A stretch of 64,000 nucleotides of DNA from Hypomesus transpacificus (Eukaryota; Chordata; Actinopteri; Osmeriformes; Osmeridae). Both the position numbers and the translations under genes were made by a program. Of the stretch, positions 44,361-55,974 are shown in pieces. The stretch covers positions 3,825,497 to 3,889,496 of the forward strand of contig NC_061080.1 in assembly GCF_021917145.1 (NCBI RefSeq), in the 5' to 3' direction. The first letter of the stretch is position 1; every line of letters begins with the position of its first letter. The notes beneath the pieces were generated by a model, which saw only the letters and a list, made by a program, of their open reading frames with translations, made no database searches and was not told the DNA's origin.

Positions 44361-45820
44361 AGCTGGTTGGTTTTGCCCCCCCTCCGCCCCTGTCCCCCAC
44401 TGCCCCTTGCCCCCCCCCCCGCCCCTGCCCCCCACCCTCACAGGTGGGAGAGAAGGAGTGAGTGAAAGTTTTCAGAGGAGGACTGCTGTATATTTGCACT
44501 GACCCCCCCCTCCCCAATTGTGCCATAGTTACACCTTCAGTACTTAGTTCAGTTTCAGTAGTCCGGCACCATCCCACAGGCACATCTAATGTCTCTGTCT
44601 CAGGGACACATTGGTCCCGTTCTGTGATTAAGTAGAATATATATTTATATATGTCAGTCACTGGAAAATACTTTTGTTGCGTTTCCTATAGATTTCATGC
44701 ACTTTCACTAAAAAGTTGTTGGCCAAATTAATGGTTACGTGTTGTACTGGAGAAAAAGCGGTTTATTCTGAAAACGTCTTAAGCATGTGTTACTTGACTT
44801 TAGCATTCTGTTTCCAAAAGCACTCTTATCTTTTAACTATGTTTCACTAGATAAACTGCATTTTCACTGCTACCAAAGCAGTCCAGTTCATTTGACATAA
44901 TTATCTTACTTTATTTAAATGAGATATTCTTACCTGTTTACCACATGTGTTTTGGCCATTTCTGGGCACTTATCTTTTAGACCTTTTAGAAATTGCTCAA
45001 AGTCTACATATAATAATATTGCTTGACTTGTTTGTAACATGTATTCCCGTTTCTGCTGTTTGCAACACTTAATTTGGCCACAAGGTGGTGTCTTAAGTTA
45101 TTCAGTGTGCAGTGGGGATTTTAAAGAGAGCAGAAATGTATCAGAAAAGGATGACACTCCATCCATGTCATGTTTTTGTTTGTTTGTTTATTTAAAGACA
45201 GTATTGGCATATTGATGAATGTGTCTGAATGTCTAGCATCAAATTATGATTTTTTTGGAGTCAGTCTTTTTACGTAAGAGTACACCAAAAATGTCAGCCA
45301 TATTTTTTGCAATGTACTGTATTTTGTGGCCCAAGTGCTGAAATTGTACTCCTACTGACGGTAGCAGAGAAAATGTGACAAATGATTGTCATCTGTCCTC
45401 CCAAGTCGTGGTTTTACGTTCCAACTGATCCCTCAAACTGTTAGTATCCATATAATGCCAATGCTTGTACGATGTGCTGCTCCCTTTCTAATCATTCAAA
45501 TGTTATTTTCTTCACTGTATCGAAGGTGCATTGAGGACATCGATAATGTCATGTTTGAAGGCGCTAGTTTTACATGTACACTTCACCTACATGTTTACAA
45601 CAACCCTGAATGTTGAAACAAAGAGTTCAAAATCTGGACAGGATTGCCTTTGTTGGTAGAGAGGTGTTTTCATTCCATGTGTGGAAGACATGTTGGGGCA
45701 AAAGATATAGATATTTTTAATTGTAGATGCATCCAGCAGGTAAGTTTTGCAGTCAAACTACTGTATGTTATTCCATTGACCAAGATCTGGCTCCCTAAGG
45801 CTGGATAGAAGGAAAATAAA
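44361..45820 (+). other. dgke 3' UTR
   Basis: About 1.45 kb after the stop, first C-rich and then AT-rich, up to a poly(A) signal AATAAA at 45815-45820. It includes TTTGTTTGTTTATTTAAAG-type AU-rich stretches. No other gene. Confidence 0.5.
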
Positions 45821-45853
45821 TTGAGAGATAACCATTGTGGGGGAAATTGAGCT

Positions 45854-45859
45854 TTTATT
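45854..45859 (-). terminator. Minus-strand poly(A) signal (duplicate copy)
   Basis: TTTATT on plus reads AATAAA on minus, in AAATTGAGC(T/A)TTTATTGAAAA. The same motif recurs at 47679-47684, which marks a duplicated trim25 3' end. Confidence 0.45.
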
Positions 45860-46149
45860 GAAAACAATCACCTAAGCTACATTCACCTCAATCATTCACC
45901 TCAATCTACTCTGAATGGCAGGAAACTAAAACAGTGATATAAACAAGACAGTTTGTTTAAACTAGCTATTACAGATATCGCTTGAAGTAAATGTGATAAT
46001 TGTTTATCTGGATTTGGAAACAAGCCCATAATAAATATTTTCATATCTATAACACCTTTCTTTTGTTCTCTCTTTTATTAAGTTTAACTGAAAGCAAGAG
46101 GTCACCCACCCAACAGGGTTCAGTTTTCTCACACAAATATTTTTTACGT

Positions 46150-46450
46150 GAGATGAATGTTCAAGTTCAAGCTTTTATTTGTCAGGTACACAGAACAACA
46201 CAAGGTTAGACTGGGCACTGAAATTCTTAAGACAAGACAACGCAAGCACCTGGCATAACATAACATATAAGTACACAGAACACAATTTACATCAATGCTG
46301 AGCTTAAATAAGTGAAACTTCCTAAATATACAGAGAGCAATAAATATCGACTATACTAACCTTAATACTAAAACTTCCTAAATTACAGATAACAATAGAT
46401 AGTACACTATACTAACCCTAAATGCACAAAAAAACCTGTTTCAACCCTGT
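46150..46450 (-). mobile_element. Probable retroelement 3' tail fragment
   Basis: On the minus strand it has GGTACACAGAACAACAC-like sequence with CTGACAAATAAAAGCTTGAA, a pattern common at the 3' ends of fish non-LTR elements. The assignment is from memory and weak. Confidence 0.3.
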
Positions 46451-46831
46451 AACCTATTCTAACCTAAGTGGAGTACAGTACAATAGTGCAAATCATCTAA
46501 TCATACTCATTTACAGTATGTCTGCTACATAACCCCAAGTTATGATAACACTGTGGCTCCGGAGTGGTTTTCTGTTGAGGTCCCTAATGTGAAGGAATGT
46601 GCCCCATAAAGATTCCTTTACAGGGTGTTTGTAAATACTGATTGGTTTGTTGCTATTTAGAAAGATTGGTGTCAGTAACTGTAAATCGCAGAGGGAGAGG
46701 CATCCAGGGGGAGGACCATGCCTCGATGAAAATATATTACATATACACTACCACATCCATACCAGTGTACATCTACTGTACATCCACTGTACACTGTGTA
46801 TTTTCTCAAGTATGTGAACTTACATAGCTGG

Positions 46832-46929
46832 TCATTTCTTTTTGGAGCTAGTGGTCTTTTTACTTATGGTGGTCGTTTTACAGATGGTGGTCTTTTTGCC
46901 AGGGACATTTGGAGGTTTATTTGAAGGTT
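46832..46929 (-). pseudogene. Lys/Thr-rich exon remnant of trim25 linker type
   Basis: After a TTTTAG acceptor on the minus strand, a phase-1 frame encodes PPNVPGKKTTICKTTTISKK and more Lys/Thr-rich residues to a TGA. It is homologous in position and sequence (CCTCCAAAT...AAAAAGAC) to 49830-49889. It may be a relic or an alternative 3' exon. Confidence 0.35.
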
Positions 46930-47430
46930 CTAAAACAAATAAATGAAAAAAAGACTGATTACTGCAGCATTAAAATATTCTATTATGTTATTTTGTGTGG
47001 TTCTAAAGCCATTACACAATCTGTATACCTTGTTTATTTAAAGGTCCCATGGCATTAAAATGTCACTTTATTAGTTTTTTTTACATTAATATGAGTTCCC
47101 CTAGCCTGCCTTTGGTCCCCCAGTGGCTAGAAATGGTGATAGGTGTAAACCAAGCCCTGGGTATCCTGCTCCACCTTTGAGAAAATGAAATCTCAGATGG
47201 GACATTCTGGAATCTTCCCTTTATGTGACAATTGTCACACCATGCCCTAATGAGGAAGCACAAACGGCCAGATATTCAAACACCATCTTACTGATACTGA
47301 TGTACTTTAACCCTGCCTGTCACATGAGCACACACTGCGTAAACACAGACCACAGTAGAGCCCTTTTCATGGACAGAGAACATCCTGGTTGAGAAGCTGA
47401 ATCAAGTTGTTTAGAACAGGGGTTTCATAT

Positions 47431-47505
47431 GGTGTTCCTTCCATTGTGGTCTAATCCAAGTCAAGCTGGTTCCATGGACAGTCAGGACATACCCACACAG
47501 TCAGG
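47431..47505 (+). pseudogene. Decayed second copy of dgke exon 10
   Basis: The segment aligns by eye with dgke exon 10 (43478-43552). Shared features are TTCCTTCCA(C/T)TGTG, ATCCA(G/A)GTCAAGCTGG and CCCACACAGTCAGGGT, including the splice junction and the following CCACAC repeat. It carries substitutions and length changes, so it is not codable as dgke. Confidence 0.6.
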
Positions 47506-47678
47506 GTGAAGTTATGTCACCACACACACACCTTTTGGGGCAGTTATTTTCAGGTAAGAATATAAGTATTATAGCCACCAGCACTTCAACTGGACAATTT
47601 GAACAAGTTGGCTCCGAGTGAGCCCCATTCGGGTGGATAAACAGAGAAAAACAGAGGGATAACTGAGGAAATTGAGCA

Positions 47679-47684
47679 TTTATT
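47679..47684 (-). terminator. trim25 poly(A) signal
   Basis: AATAAA on the minus strand, about 1.4 kb after the trim25 stop codon. Confidence 0.5.
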
Positions 47685-49101
47685 GAAAATGGCAAAAAAC
47701 AAACAGCATAAAATGAGTGATATAAAGACTTTAATGTGAACATCATCAAATTATCCATCAAGCGTTGATTTGAATACGGTCATAATGAGTATACAGTACA
47801 TTGTTAAATTGAATGTACTGCACTTTTTTTTTTTTGGTAAGGCTTAAAGGAAAACTAAACCTTTAATTCCTAATACACAACCCGTGGACATAGGGCCCCA
47901 GAATACACCCCAATACATGTATACAAATCCTTTATCATGAACCCTTCTTCTAGTAATATTTACAGAACTTGACATTGTCATTTCAATGCCAGGAAAGACA
48001 GAGTCAACAGCAACACAGTTATCAGTAAGTCCCTTGGGTTATTAAGTACAGAACATGTATGTGGACTTCCAAGCTCTGTGGCTACACCCTGATGGAACTG
48101 ATGGGTTCCCATACTCAAAGCAGGTCCAAGTGTTTCAATAAGGTAATACATGCAAATTGAAGAATACCTTAAAACATGTTGAACAGGACCGGTCCATTGT
48201 CACCTGTAACTGACCTTAGTGATGGTGATGTATCAAATAAACACCAAGGTCGCTTAAGTAGATGATGCAAGGCCTCACTTTTCACACACACACACGTATT
48301 TCATTGTGAGATGGAAGCAAAAGTGGAGCCAGTGTGACATAAACCTGACAGCTGGTGTAGCATTTATAAATCATACTCATTTACAGTATGTCTACTACCA
48401 AACCCTGAGTACACCAAGTACAGAAGGTCAGGCCAGACTTCAGCCACACTATATGTGCGGTGAAGTTGCTCAACTTTACAAGCTTTCTGTCAACAAATAT
48501 CCGACTCCAAACCAGCGAAAGCCATTCTACTCTCCAATATGTAAGTGTATGTCATATCATTCACCTAGGGATGTAGATGGTGTCAGCACACGACACACAC
48601 ATCAAGAAAACATCTACAGTGTTTATCTACTGTGTGTGTATGCTGCACTTACATCAAGATCTGCTAAAACAGGATCTTGAATGGTTTTCTGGTTCTCTCA
48701 ATCTCTCGGGTCAGGTTCCCGTTTAGCTATAATAAAAAAAAAGCCACAATTTTACGAGAGATGTCACCATTTGACCCTAACGTGAAAGAATGTGATCCAA
48801 ACATTTGATGTTAATATTATGCAGCACAATCAATCGTTCTCAGTGGCAATGCTCCAATCGATACTCACAAAAGAACCAAAGTCCAGGCAATGGTAAAAAA
48901 CAGAGTTGCGTAATAATTACCCTCTACCACGAAAAGGAACCTCTGGGATTATAAACACACCAGGAGGCAAGATTTGTGTATCTGAAGATAGGTCAAGATT
49001 CTTATATACGAACAGGATTATTTGATACTCACACATATCAGTATCTGAGCATTCATACGGATTTGTGTATGCATGCACATCTGTGTGTTTCCTCAAGATA
49101 C
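47685..49101 (-). other. trim25 3' UTR
   Basis: Sequence between the trim25 stop and the poly(A) signal. No other gene was seen; short plus-strand frames here lack signatures. Confidence 0.45.
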
Positions 49102-52100
49102 TCAAGCTTGCAGTTTACACAAGCTAACAGACGAGCCATTGGAAAAAATCCAAAAAGCTGGGTACACCGCCTCCGCAAAGGGGAACACAAACGAGTGGAA
49201 GGGGGTCGCCCTATCTGCCACGTTATAGAACGTAGCCGTCCCCTCCTCGCAATCCAGTAGCACGCCAACGCGGCTAGGATTAGGATTGACCAGCACGGTC
49301 TCGCTGCTAGCATGCCAGGCTGACAGCTTGACGTTGAACCACTCGACGCACCACGACTGGGCGTTCCGGCCTAGCCGGCTAGCGGGACCCTTGCGGTCAA
49401 TGCTGTTGTAAGCCAGGCCTAGGCCGACAAAGTTGTTGCTGCTCATCTTGACCTCCCAGTAGTGACGCCCCCTAGAGAAGCCTTTGGTGCACAGCACCTG
49501 GGAGCAGACAGAGAAGCGGGCGGGGCAGTCGGGGTAGGCGTTGGGCTCGTCCGACACGGTGGCCACAGTGAAGTTCTCGCTGAGGCAGACGCGCTTGTGG
49601 GCCGTCTTGCCGTCCAGGGTGAGGACCGTGCCATCTAAGGATATACACATACACACACATGATTTCAACAAATATATTCCATCTAGATATACACACATGA
49701 TTTCTACAAATATATTCCATCTAGATATACACACATGATTTCTACAAATATATTCCGACTAGATATACAGTAAAGAACATTTGATGTACAAGGGAAATAG
49801 CATTATTTTATCAACGTTTGTGAACTTGCATTGCAAAAGGTCATGTCTTTTTGCAACCGAGGTGATATTTGGAGGCATCTTCAATGGCTCTAAAAGATGG
49901 GAAAAATAAATACATTACATTACATTAATAGTATACTATAATTTAAAGTCCTATCCTCATCAATACACCTCTTTGCTTCTGAAGCCCTGAAACAATCTTT
50001 CACAATTTAGACTTAATTGAATAACTTTTTTTATTGATCTTATTGCCTACATATAAAGTAAAGCTACCTAAAGGGTAAAGAGCCATTATCACATATCTGG
50101 AACTGGAAAACAGAAAAATGTGAAAATTGTTCGAAGTCTAAGTAAACACAGTTTTACCGGGCTTATCCTTGTTCCGAGGTTCTTCACAGGTACCTTTTGG
50201 GTGCTCCTTCGGTGTTGACGTAGACTGGGAGGGCTGCTTTTTTGTTTCTTAAAAAAAGAATACAATAACTACTTAGTCTCCTAAAACCTTGTAATAAAGT
50301 GCCTGCAATGATAGGTACTCTTTACAATATGACCGTGTTTATTAAAATGCAAACACGTGACATTCCCACGCTAGCTTCCGCAAGACATCTGTCATGTAAC
50401 ATATCATGGGGTCTGTGAATGTTTGCTTTTTATGGACATGAGTTTAAAACCAGTGATGTAACTAAATCCATTATTCCAATTACACAAGTCTCCCAAATGA
50501 ACATGATATAAGATATGAAAGTGAATAATCAGAATATTAAAAGTGTAAAGGACTTACTGTCACCTCTCTGGTCCTTCGAATCCGTTTTCTTATCAGGCTC
50601 TGAAATCAGAATGAACTTTGTTAGACACAAATACGCACCGGGAATATGTCATATGTATGATTTGAGGGGTCAGATGGCTGAGCGGTTAGGGAGTTGGGCA
50701 ATTAATCAGAAGGTTGTTGGTTCGATTCCTGGGCCCTGCAAAATGACGTTGTGTCCTTGGGCAAGGCACTTCACCCTACTTGCCTAGGGGAGAATGTCCC
50801 TGTACTAACTGTAAGTCGCTCTGGATAAGAGCGTCTGCTAAATGACTAAATATAAATGTAGAGGGTCATACTCTTTTTCTGGCCTGCTCTGAGAGCAGCT
50901 CCTGGGCTGTGAGATCTGGGGGGCCTCGGAGTAACTTCTGCTCGTCCTAAAAAACAAAGACCATCGTTTTAGTCAAACTTGATACACACCACCCCCCCCC
51001 CCCCTCTCTTTCATTGTGAAGTAGTTTGTATATGGGTGAGAATGACGAAATCCCAACCAAATATTGGGCCTCTGCCGTGCTCAGACAATGGGAAGGTTTG
51101 TGGGTTCCGGAAGTCAGTAAACATTGGCGGAGGATTTGATATCAGCGGTGGTACAAAGGTACTCTCACCTGAAACAAAGAGATTCAGGGGATTATAATGA
51201 AGCTCGAAGCATTTCTTAAAGATGGCATGTCTCTTAAAATCATGAACATTTCAAGAATTTATCTGTGGACACACACTGCCTAATTTATACATCACATTTG
51301 TTGAATCATCGATTTTCATTTCACTACCCTTGGATTGAAATCATTTTTAGTTTTCAGTACCACAACCCAATTTAAGAACCGAAGCCCTGCATTATGATGA
51401 TTATTTGATTGAACGATTTTATTGCTAGTCTGTCACTCTTGACTCAACGTACCTCGCATGCCCATGCTAAGTTCTGAAATGAAATAGGATATTACAATAC
51501 ATACCAAACACACCAGTCACTAACAACTCTTAATCTGTCTGACAAAAAGCATACAATGGTATGCTTGGTAATAAATGCAAGCACGAACAGTGAGATAGAC
51601 CAGAGACCTGGTCTTAGTTTCTGCAGCCTAGCTTCCACAGGTTGGTTGAATAAGTGGGACAGATGCTCCCTCAGCACTGCTGCGAAGGCCTGTGATGCAG
51701 CAACAGCCTTAGAGTCTAGGTTCACCCGTGGTGTGTAGGGGTCAAAGGTCGCCTGGGAGGGAAGATCCACTGAAGCCTGAATTAGAGGAAGAGATCAGAG
51801 CCAGCAACAGATGAAACTGGAGTCAGTTAGCGGGGCCACATATCCAAATACATTTTTTTCAGATATTAATGCACTTTCATAGAGCAAAGTACCTATCCAG
51901 GTTGTTTCCTAAAAGCATTCTTCTGACACGGTTGAGTTCACTTTTCCCTACATCAACTACAGTATGTTGAAACAGTCTTTCACCTGTAGAAAGGCCAGGC
52001 TCTCAGACTGGCTAAGGAGGTTGTTGATGTCATCTCTGGCTCCACTCATCTTATCGATGTTCTGGTCAAACTTCTTCATGAGACCCTGCAGCTTGGTCTG

Positions 52101-53299
52101 ACCGCTCTCCTGCTCACGGTCCACCGTGTTCAGGGCCTCCCGCTCCTCCCGGTCCAGCATCTCCCGGATCTGCTGGTACTCACCTTCCAGAACCTTCTTC
52201 TTGCTAGATGCGGTGTCCTGGAAAACAAAGACTCAGACGTGAATTGGGTCTGTGCTGTACGTAGAAGCCAATAAAAGAACACATCTTCTCTACACACACA
52301 CACACACACATATCCATATATATATATCATTATTTTTTAACTATGATGTTCTACCAAATGTTTAATTTTTATAAACTTTTATCTGGTCTACAACTGGTCT
52401 AACCTTCAGCCTGATCTGTTGACTCTTCATCTCGGAAATGACATTTCGGTTCTTCTCAATTTTTCCATCCAGCATACCTAATTTGTTTCTCATGTCAGAC
52501 TTGAAAAAAGGAAGAACACACAAGCAAGTAATATGACTCAGAATCAAGAATGTTAACAATTAAAAACAACGCCAAGCCCTCAATGTAGGAGTGGCTGCTA
52601 GGGTTGATATTGACAATAGTGACAACAATGACGGCCTTAAAATGCACCCTCCCTTGCACATGATAAATGAGTTGACAAATAGTCTAAACAAACGTCACAG
52701 ACCTCTTGAAAAGCTCGTTGTTCGTCGGGGGTGGAGAACTGACACCCCTTGTGCACCTGCTGCAGACAGATGCTACAAATACAGCGGCGATGCTGGTTGC
52801 AGTAGAACTCCATCAACTTGTTGTGGTCGGTGCAGATACGCTCGCGGAGGTCTCCAAGCGGGTCGCACAGCTGATGGGTGCTAAATATCGGATTCTCTTT
52901 GTGCGGTCTTACATGGTCCTCACAGAAGGACGCCATGCACGTGAGGCAGGTTTTTACTGCTTTGGCCAGCATACAGGTATCACAGATGACACACTCGGGT
53001 TTAGGCTCTTCAGGCTTCATTGTTTCCTTCACAGTAATGCTGGAATCACTCCTTAATGCCCTCAGTTTGAACGTCTCCATGACGGTGCTGAGCACCGTGT
53101 TCTTTTTCAGCTCTGGTTTGGTCGAAAAGTGCGTCCTGCATTGCGGACAGCTGTAATTTTCTTTCCATGTGGTGAAGAGGCAATCTTGACAGAAATTGTG
53201 TCCGCAAGGTGTTGTCACCGGACAGTCAAATGGACAGAGGCAGATGCTACAAGTTAGTTCATCTTCTAGACTCATGAGAGAAGTCATTTCCTCGGCCAT
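49102..53299 (-). CDS. trim25: E3 ubiquitin/ISG15 ligase TRIM25
   Basis: RING E3 ligase; in vertebrates TRIM25 promotes RIG-I antiviral signalling. Ten minus-strand exons read in phase: 53299-52703, 52499-52404, 52217-51984, 51776-51608, 51473-51453, 51168-51058, 50946-50872, 50599-50558, 50247-50158, 49634-49102 (about 655 residues; human 630). The RING runs from C17 to C54 (CSICLCPF, TTPCGHNFCQDC, CPQC). Two B-boxes follow (CVICDTCMLAKAVKTC and CTDHNKLMEFYCNQH). A coiled coil spans exons 1-3, then a linker, then PRY-SPRY (LDGKTAHKRVCL, YWEVKMSSNNFVGLG, SWCVEWFNVKLSAWH, YPAFWIFSNG), very close to human TRIM25. The start at 53299 is chosen for its GCCATGG context and N-terminal match; an upstream ATG at 53341 is in frame. 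Linker exons 5-9 are all phase 1-1 and less certain, 51168-51058 most of all. Confidence 0.92.
50666..50860 (+). mobile_element. tRNA-derived SINE, copy 2
   Basis: Same element as 2590-2776, with tRNA-like head and GATAAGAGCGTCTGCTAAATG tail. It lies in a trim25 intron, ending 12 bases from the exon at 50872. Confidence 0.88.
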
Positions 53300-53351
53300 G
53301 GCGGATCCGTAACAGAGCTGTGCCGTCAAGTGCTGCGTCACTATGGGAGGA

Positions 53352-53383
53352 GAAACGAAACTTAAAGAGTAAGAAAACGAAAC
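53352..53383. promoter_or_regulatory. Two ISRE/IRF-like sites at the trim25 promoter
   Basis: GAAACGAAAC (53352-53361) and GAAAACGAAAC (53373-53383) lie 53-84 bp upstream of the trim25 start. The second fits the GAAANNGAAA interferon-stimulated response core exactly; the first has a one-base spacer. This agrees with known interferon induction of TRIM25. Confidence 0.65.
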
Positions 53384-53853
53384 CTACATTAGGCCTGTTC
53401 GATCTCGGCAGAAAAATTACACACAACTTTAGATTATGAATAACGTTTGCCGTGCGGCAAGTGTTCAATGAATTCTTGGATTATAGTGGACAAGGGTAGA
53501 TTCTCCTGGGCATTTATTTGTTTAATTCCTATAGGACGTATTTTAATCACCAAATTTAGCTACGCTTAACCTACCGATTTTCTATACAAGACTATTATTC
53601 ATTTGTCTAGTAATCATAAATTAACTTACTTCAGTTGGATGGATCTCTTCGTTAGTTGGCGTGCTTACCACCACCAGACCGCAAAATCAGTCTCAACCTC
53701 AGCACAGGACAGGTGTATCGTTCCCAACCAATTATCAGTTGATCGCTGAATAGGTTACACTCTTCGTGCGCATAAAGGGTGTTCACTTCCGAGCCAAATA
53801 GGTGGAGCCAGACAGCCACAGAGAGACAATAGGTGCGTTCGACATGGACTGCG

Positions 53854-53918
53854 CAGAGCCATAGAAAAAGGCATACTAGAAAAAAAACGGCATAGAAAAA
53901 TCTTTTTCTATGGCTCTG
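53854..53918. repeat. Perfect 17-bp inverted repeat (hairpin)
   Basis: CAGAGCCATAGAAAAAG (53854-53870) and its exact complement (53902-53918) are separated by a 31-base A-rich loop, about 0.55 kb upstream of the trim25 start. Confidence 0.85.
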
Positions 53919-54365
53919 GGACTGCGGCTGCATGAAACGACCGGCGAGAGTAGCCGCTTGCAGTCGGGGAGGAGTTGAAAACGGCTCTGTAAAGTCGGAC
54001 ATTCCAGCTTCTCGTGGTTTGCTGCGTTGATGTCAGTCATGGCCGATCAAGCGCTGTTTGCTTACTTTACTTTATTTATAATTTAACTTCCGTTAGTGAA
54101 GAGGCTGACTAAAACCCTTTCTTCAACACATTTTTAATTCAATTAAACTTTTTTGAGCGTTGGCGAAACTGAAGGTGTCCGAATTTACCCAAATAAATGT
54201 TCTGGTGCACGTAACTCTGTCAGGCTATTGCATTTTGTACTTCTGTCAATCAATTTCTTGTCAGTTAGCCTACTGCATCCAATCAGCGCTAAAGTGTAGT
54301 ACCTACCCTTTCCTTTCAGAGTTAATGTAATGTGTTTTTGAGTTAATGTAATGTCGTTTTCCATT

Positions 54366-54555
54366 TGGGGGAGCGCGTTTTTGTATTGGGGGGAGGTGAA
54401 CAAGTCATCCGATTTGGGGGGAGTTGACTCGTATTGGGGGGGGAGCGCGTTTTTGTATTGGGGGGAGGTGAACAAGTCATCCGATTTGGGGGGAGTTGAC
54501 TCGTATTGGGGGGGAGTATTTTCATTTGGGGGATGTACTCATATTAGGGGGTGTC
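54366..54555. repeat. G-run tandem repeat
   Basis: Two units of about 75 bp plus partial copies, each with four runs of 5-8 G (TTTGGGGGGAG, TATTGGGGGG). There is potential to form G-quadruplexes. The Pro/Ser frames on the minus strand are artefacts. Confidence 0.85.
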
Positions 54556-55177
54556 ATTTGCACTTCAGGGCCACCGTATACTTCCGCTCAATTTGGATTT
54601 TGCCTCTGTACTAGGTCTGGGAGCTCGGTTCTGAAGTCAAGAACATTCCTTGCTGAGTTTTGTTGGTGGCCATAATGTTGTGGCCCTCCTCCCCACGGGG
54701 TGCGGGAATAGTTTGATTTTCCAGCTACGGCAGCTAGCTCTGTTACAGTAGTGGTGAAGGAGTTGGCTAAGGCGAACACTTGCGATTGGTTATGGCAAAT
54801 CAGAGTGGCTCTGGGTGGATCCAATAGTTTTAAACTTCAACATACGACCCGCCTTCAAGGAAGTTAACGTTTGTCAATCGAGAGATCCCAGACCCTCTGT
54901 ACAAATGAAATGTACGAGGGTCTGGTTAGGACCAGGCTAGGTCTGGAGGGGCTCTATTGCGGAAAAACTATATCCGAACAGGAGCTGTTCGGACCAATTA
55001 AATTGTCAGGGCGGGCTTTATACGATGATGGACAGATGATCAACAGTAACGTAATCAACAACGTCACCAAAGAGCGCTTGGGTTGAATTTGTTTTCAACA
55101 AATAATATATTACGTTGCTCTGATTGGTTGTAGGTCTATCCAATTGAGCGAAGAGGCATCTGTTTTACGAGCTCGGT
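54556..55177. other. Intergenic, probable transposon remnants
   Basis: Contains a short palindrome CCAGACCCTC...GAGGGTCTGG (54887-54926) and related motifs that look like pieces of non-autonomous DNA elements. No gene. Confidence 0.35.
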
Positions 55178-55185
55178 TGACACAC

Positions 55186-55380
55186 ATGGGAGTCAGATGG
55201 CTGAGCGGTGAGGGAGTCGGGCTAGTAATCAGAAGGTTGCCGGATCGATTCCCCGCCGTGCCACATGATGTTGTGTCCTTGGGCAAGGCACTTCACCCTA
55301 CTTGCCTCGGGGGGAATGTCCCTGTACTTACTGTAAGTCGCTATGGATAAGAGCGTCTGCTAAATGACTAAATGTAAATG
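55186..55380 (+). mobile_element. tRNA-derived SINE, copy 3, with intact target duplication
   Basis: Same SINE family, bounded by a perfect 8-bp TGACACAC direct repeat at 55178-55185 and 55381-55388. This defines the ends and suggests a recent insertion. Confidence 0.92.
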
Positions 55381-55388
55381 TGACACAC

Positions 55389-55974
55389 GCCCCATATTCA
55401 CAGCCCAACGGAGAGTTTTCAGACTCATATTCTGACTAGAATTATGAGTGGGACGACGTCAGGCTAGGTTACACTCAATAAAGACTAGAAACCCACCGAA
55501 ATAAAAGTAGGTCACTTGTAGCAAATCTGGCAGGGCAGAAACTGCCAGGAGAAAAGTTTGTAAGCTTTTATTAGGTTAGCACAAAGTTTATTAAAGCAGC
55601 CCATCCGTGTGTTCTTTGTATTCACTGATATGAATGTGAAACACGTGTGAATGCACCGTCTACATTTTGAAATGACACAGAAACGTCAAACTTTTTTTGC
55701 ATTCACAAAATTATGGAGCTTGTAATAATTAATGAAATATTAGGGTGCATGTAATTCATGCTCGACAGAGATTGGAATTCTATCACACAATGAACTACCT
55801 TTAATGAACCTCAATGTTTACTGTTTACACTGAACAATATAAACAAAAGGTGTCTCATATGATTACAAATGATAAATTCAACATCATTTGTGAAGCATTC
55901 AGCCAAGAACAGCAGAAGGTTAATCCATTGAACACCCAGTGTCATCATTTTCATCTAAGTTCAGTTGATGTGTG
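55389..55974. other. Sequence downstream of rasal3
   Basis: AT-rich sequence, probably including the rasal3 3' UTR (minus strand). TTTATT at about 55567 reads AATAAA on minus and is a possible poly(A) signal. Confidence 0.4.

Larger units (their letters stand above)
45780..46930 (-). pseudogene. Decayed duplicate of the trim25 3' region, SPRY lost
   Basis: Several blocks match 47590-49930 in the same order. These are TGGCTCC...GATAACC with AAATTGAGCNTTTATTGAAAA (45790-45865 against 47610-47690), AATCATACTCATTTACAGTATGTCT (46497 against 48370), CCTAACGTGAAAGAATGT-like sequence (46581 against 48776), and an exon-like block at 46832-46929 matching 49830-49889. No SPRY coding sequence remains in this copy. 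A TE-like insertion (about 46150-46450) interrupts it. Confidence 0.6.

Noticed and set aside
54185-54525. Minus-strand frames with repeated SPQYKNALPP
   Set aside because: Artefact of the G-run tandem repeat.
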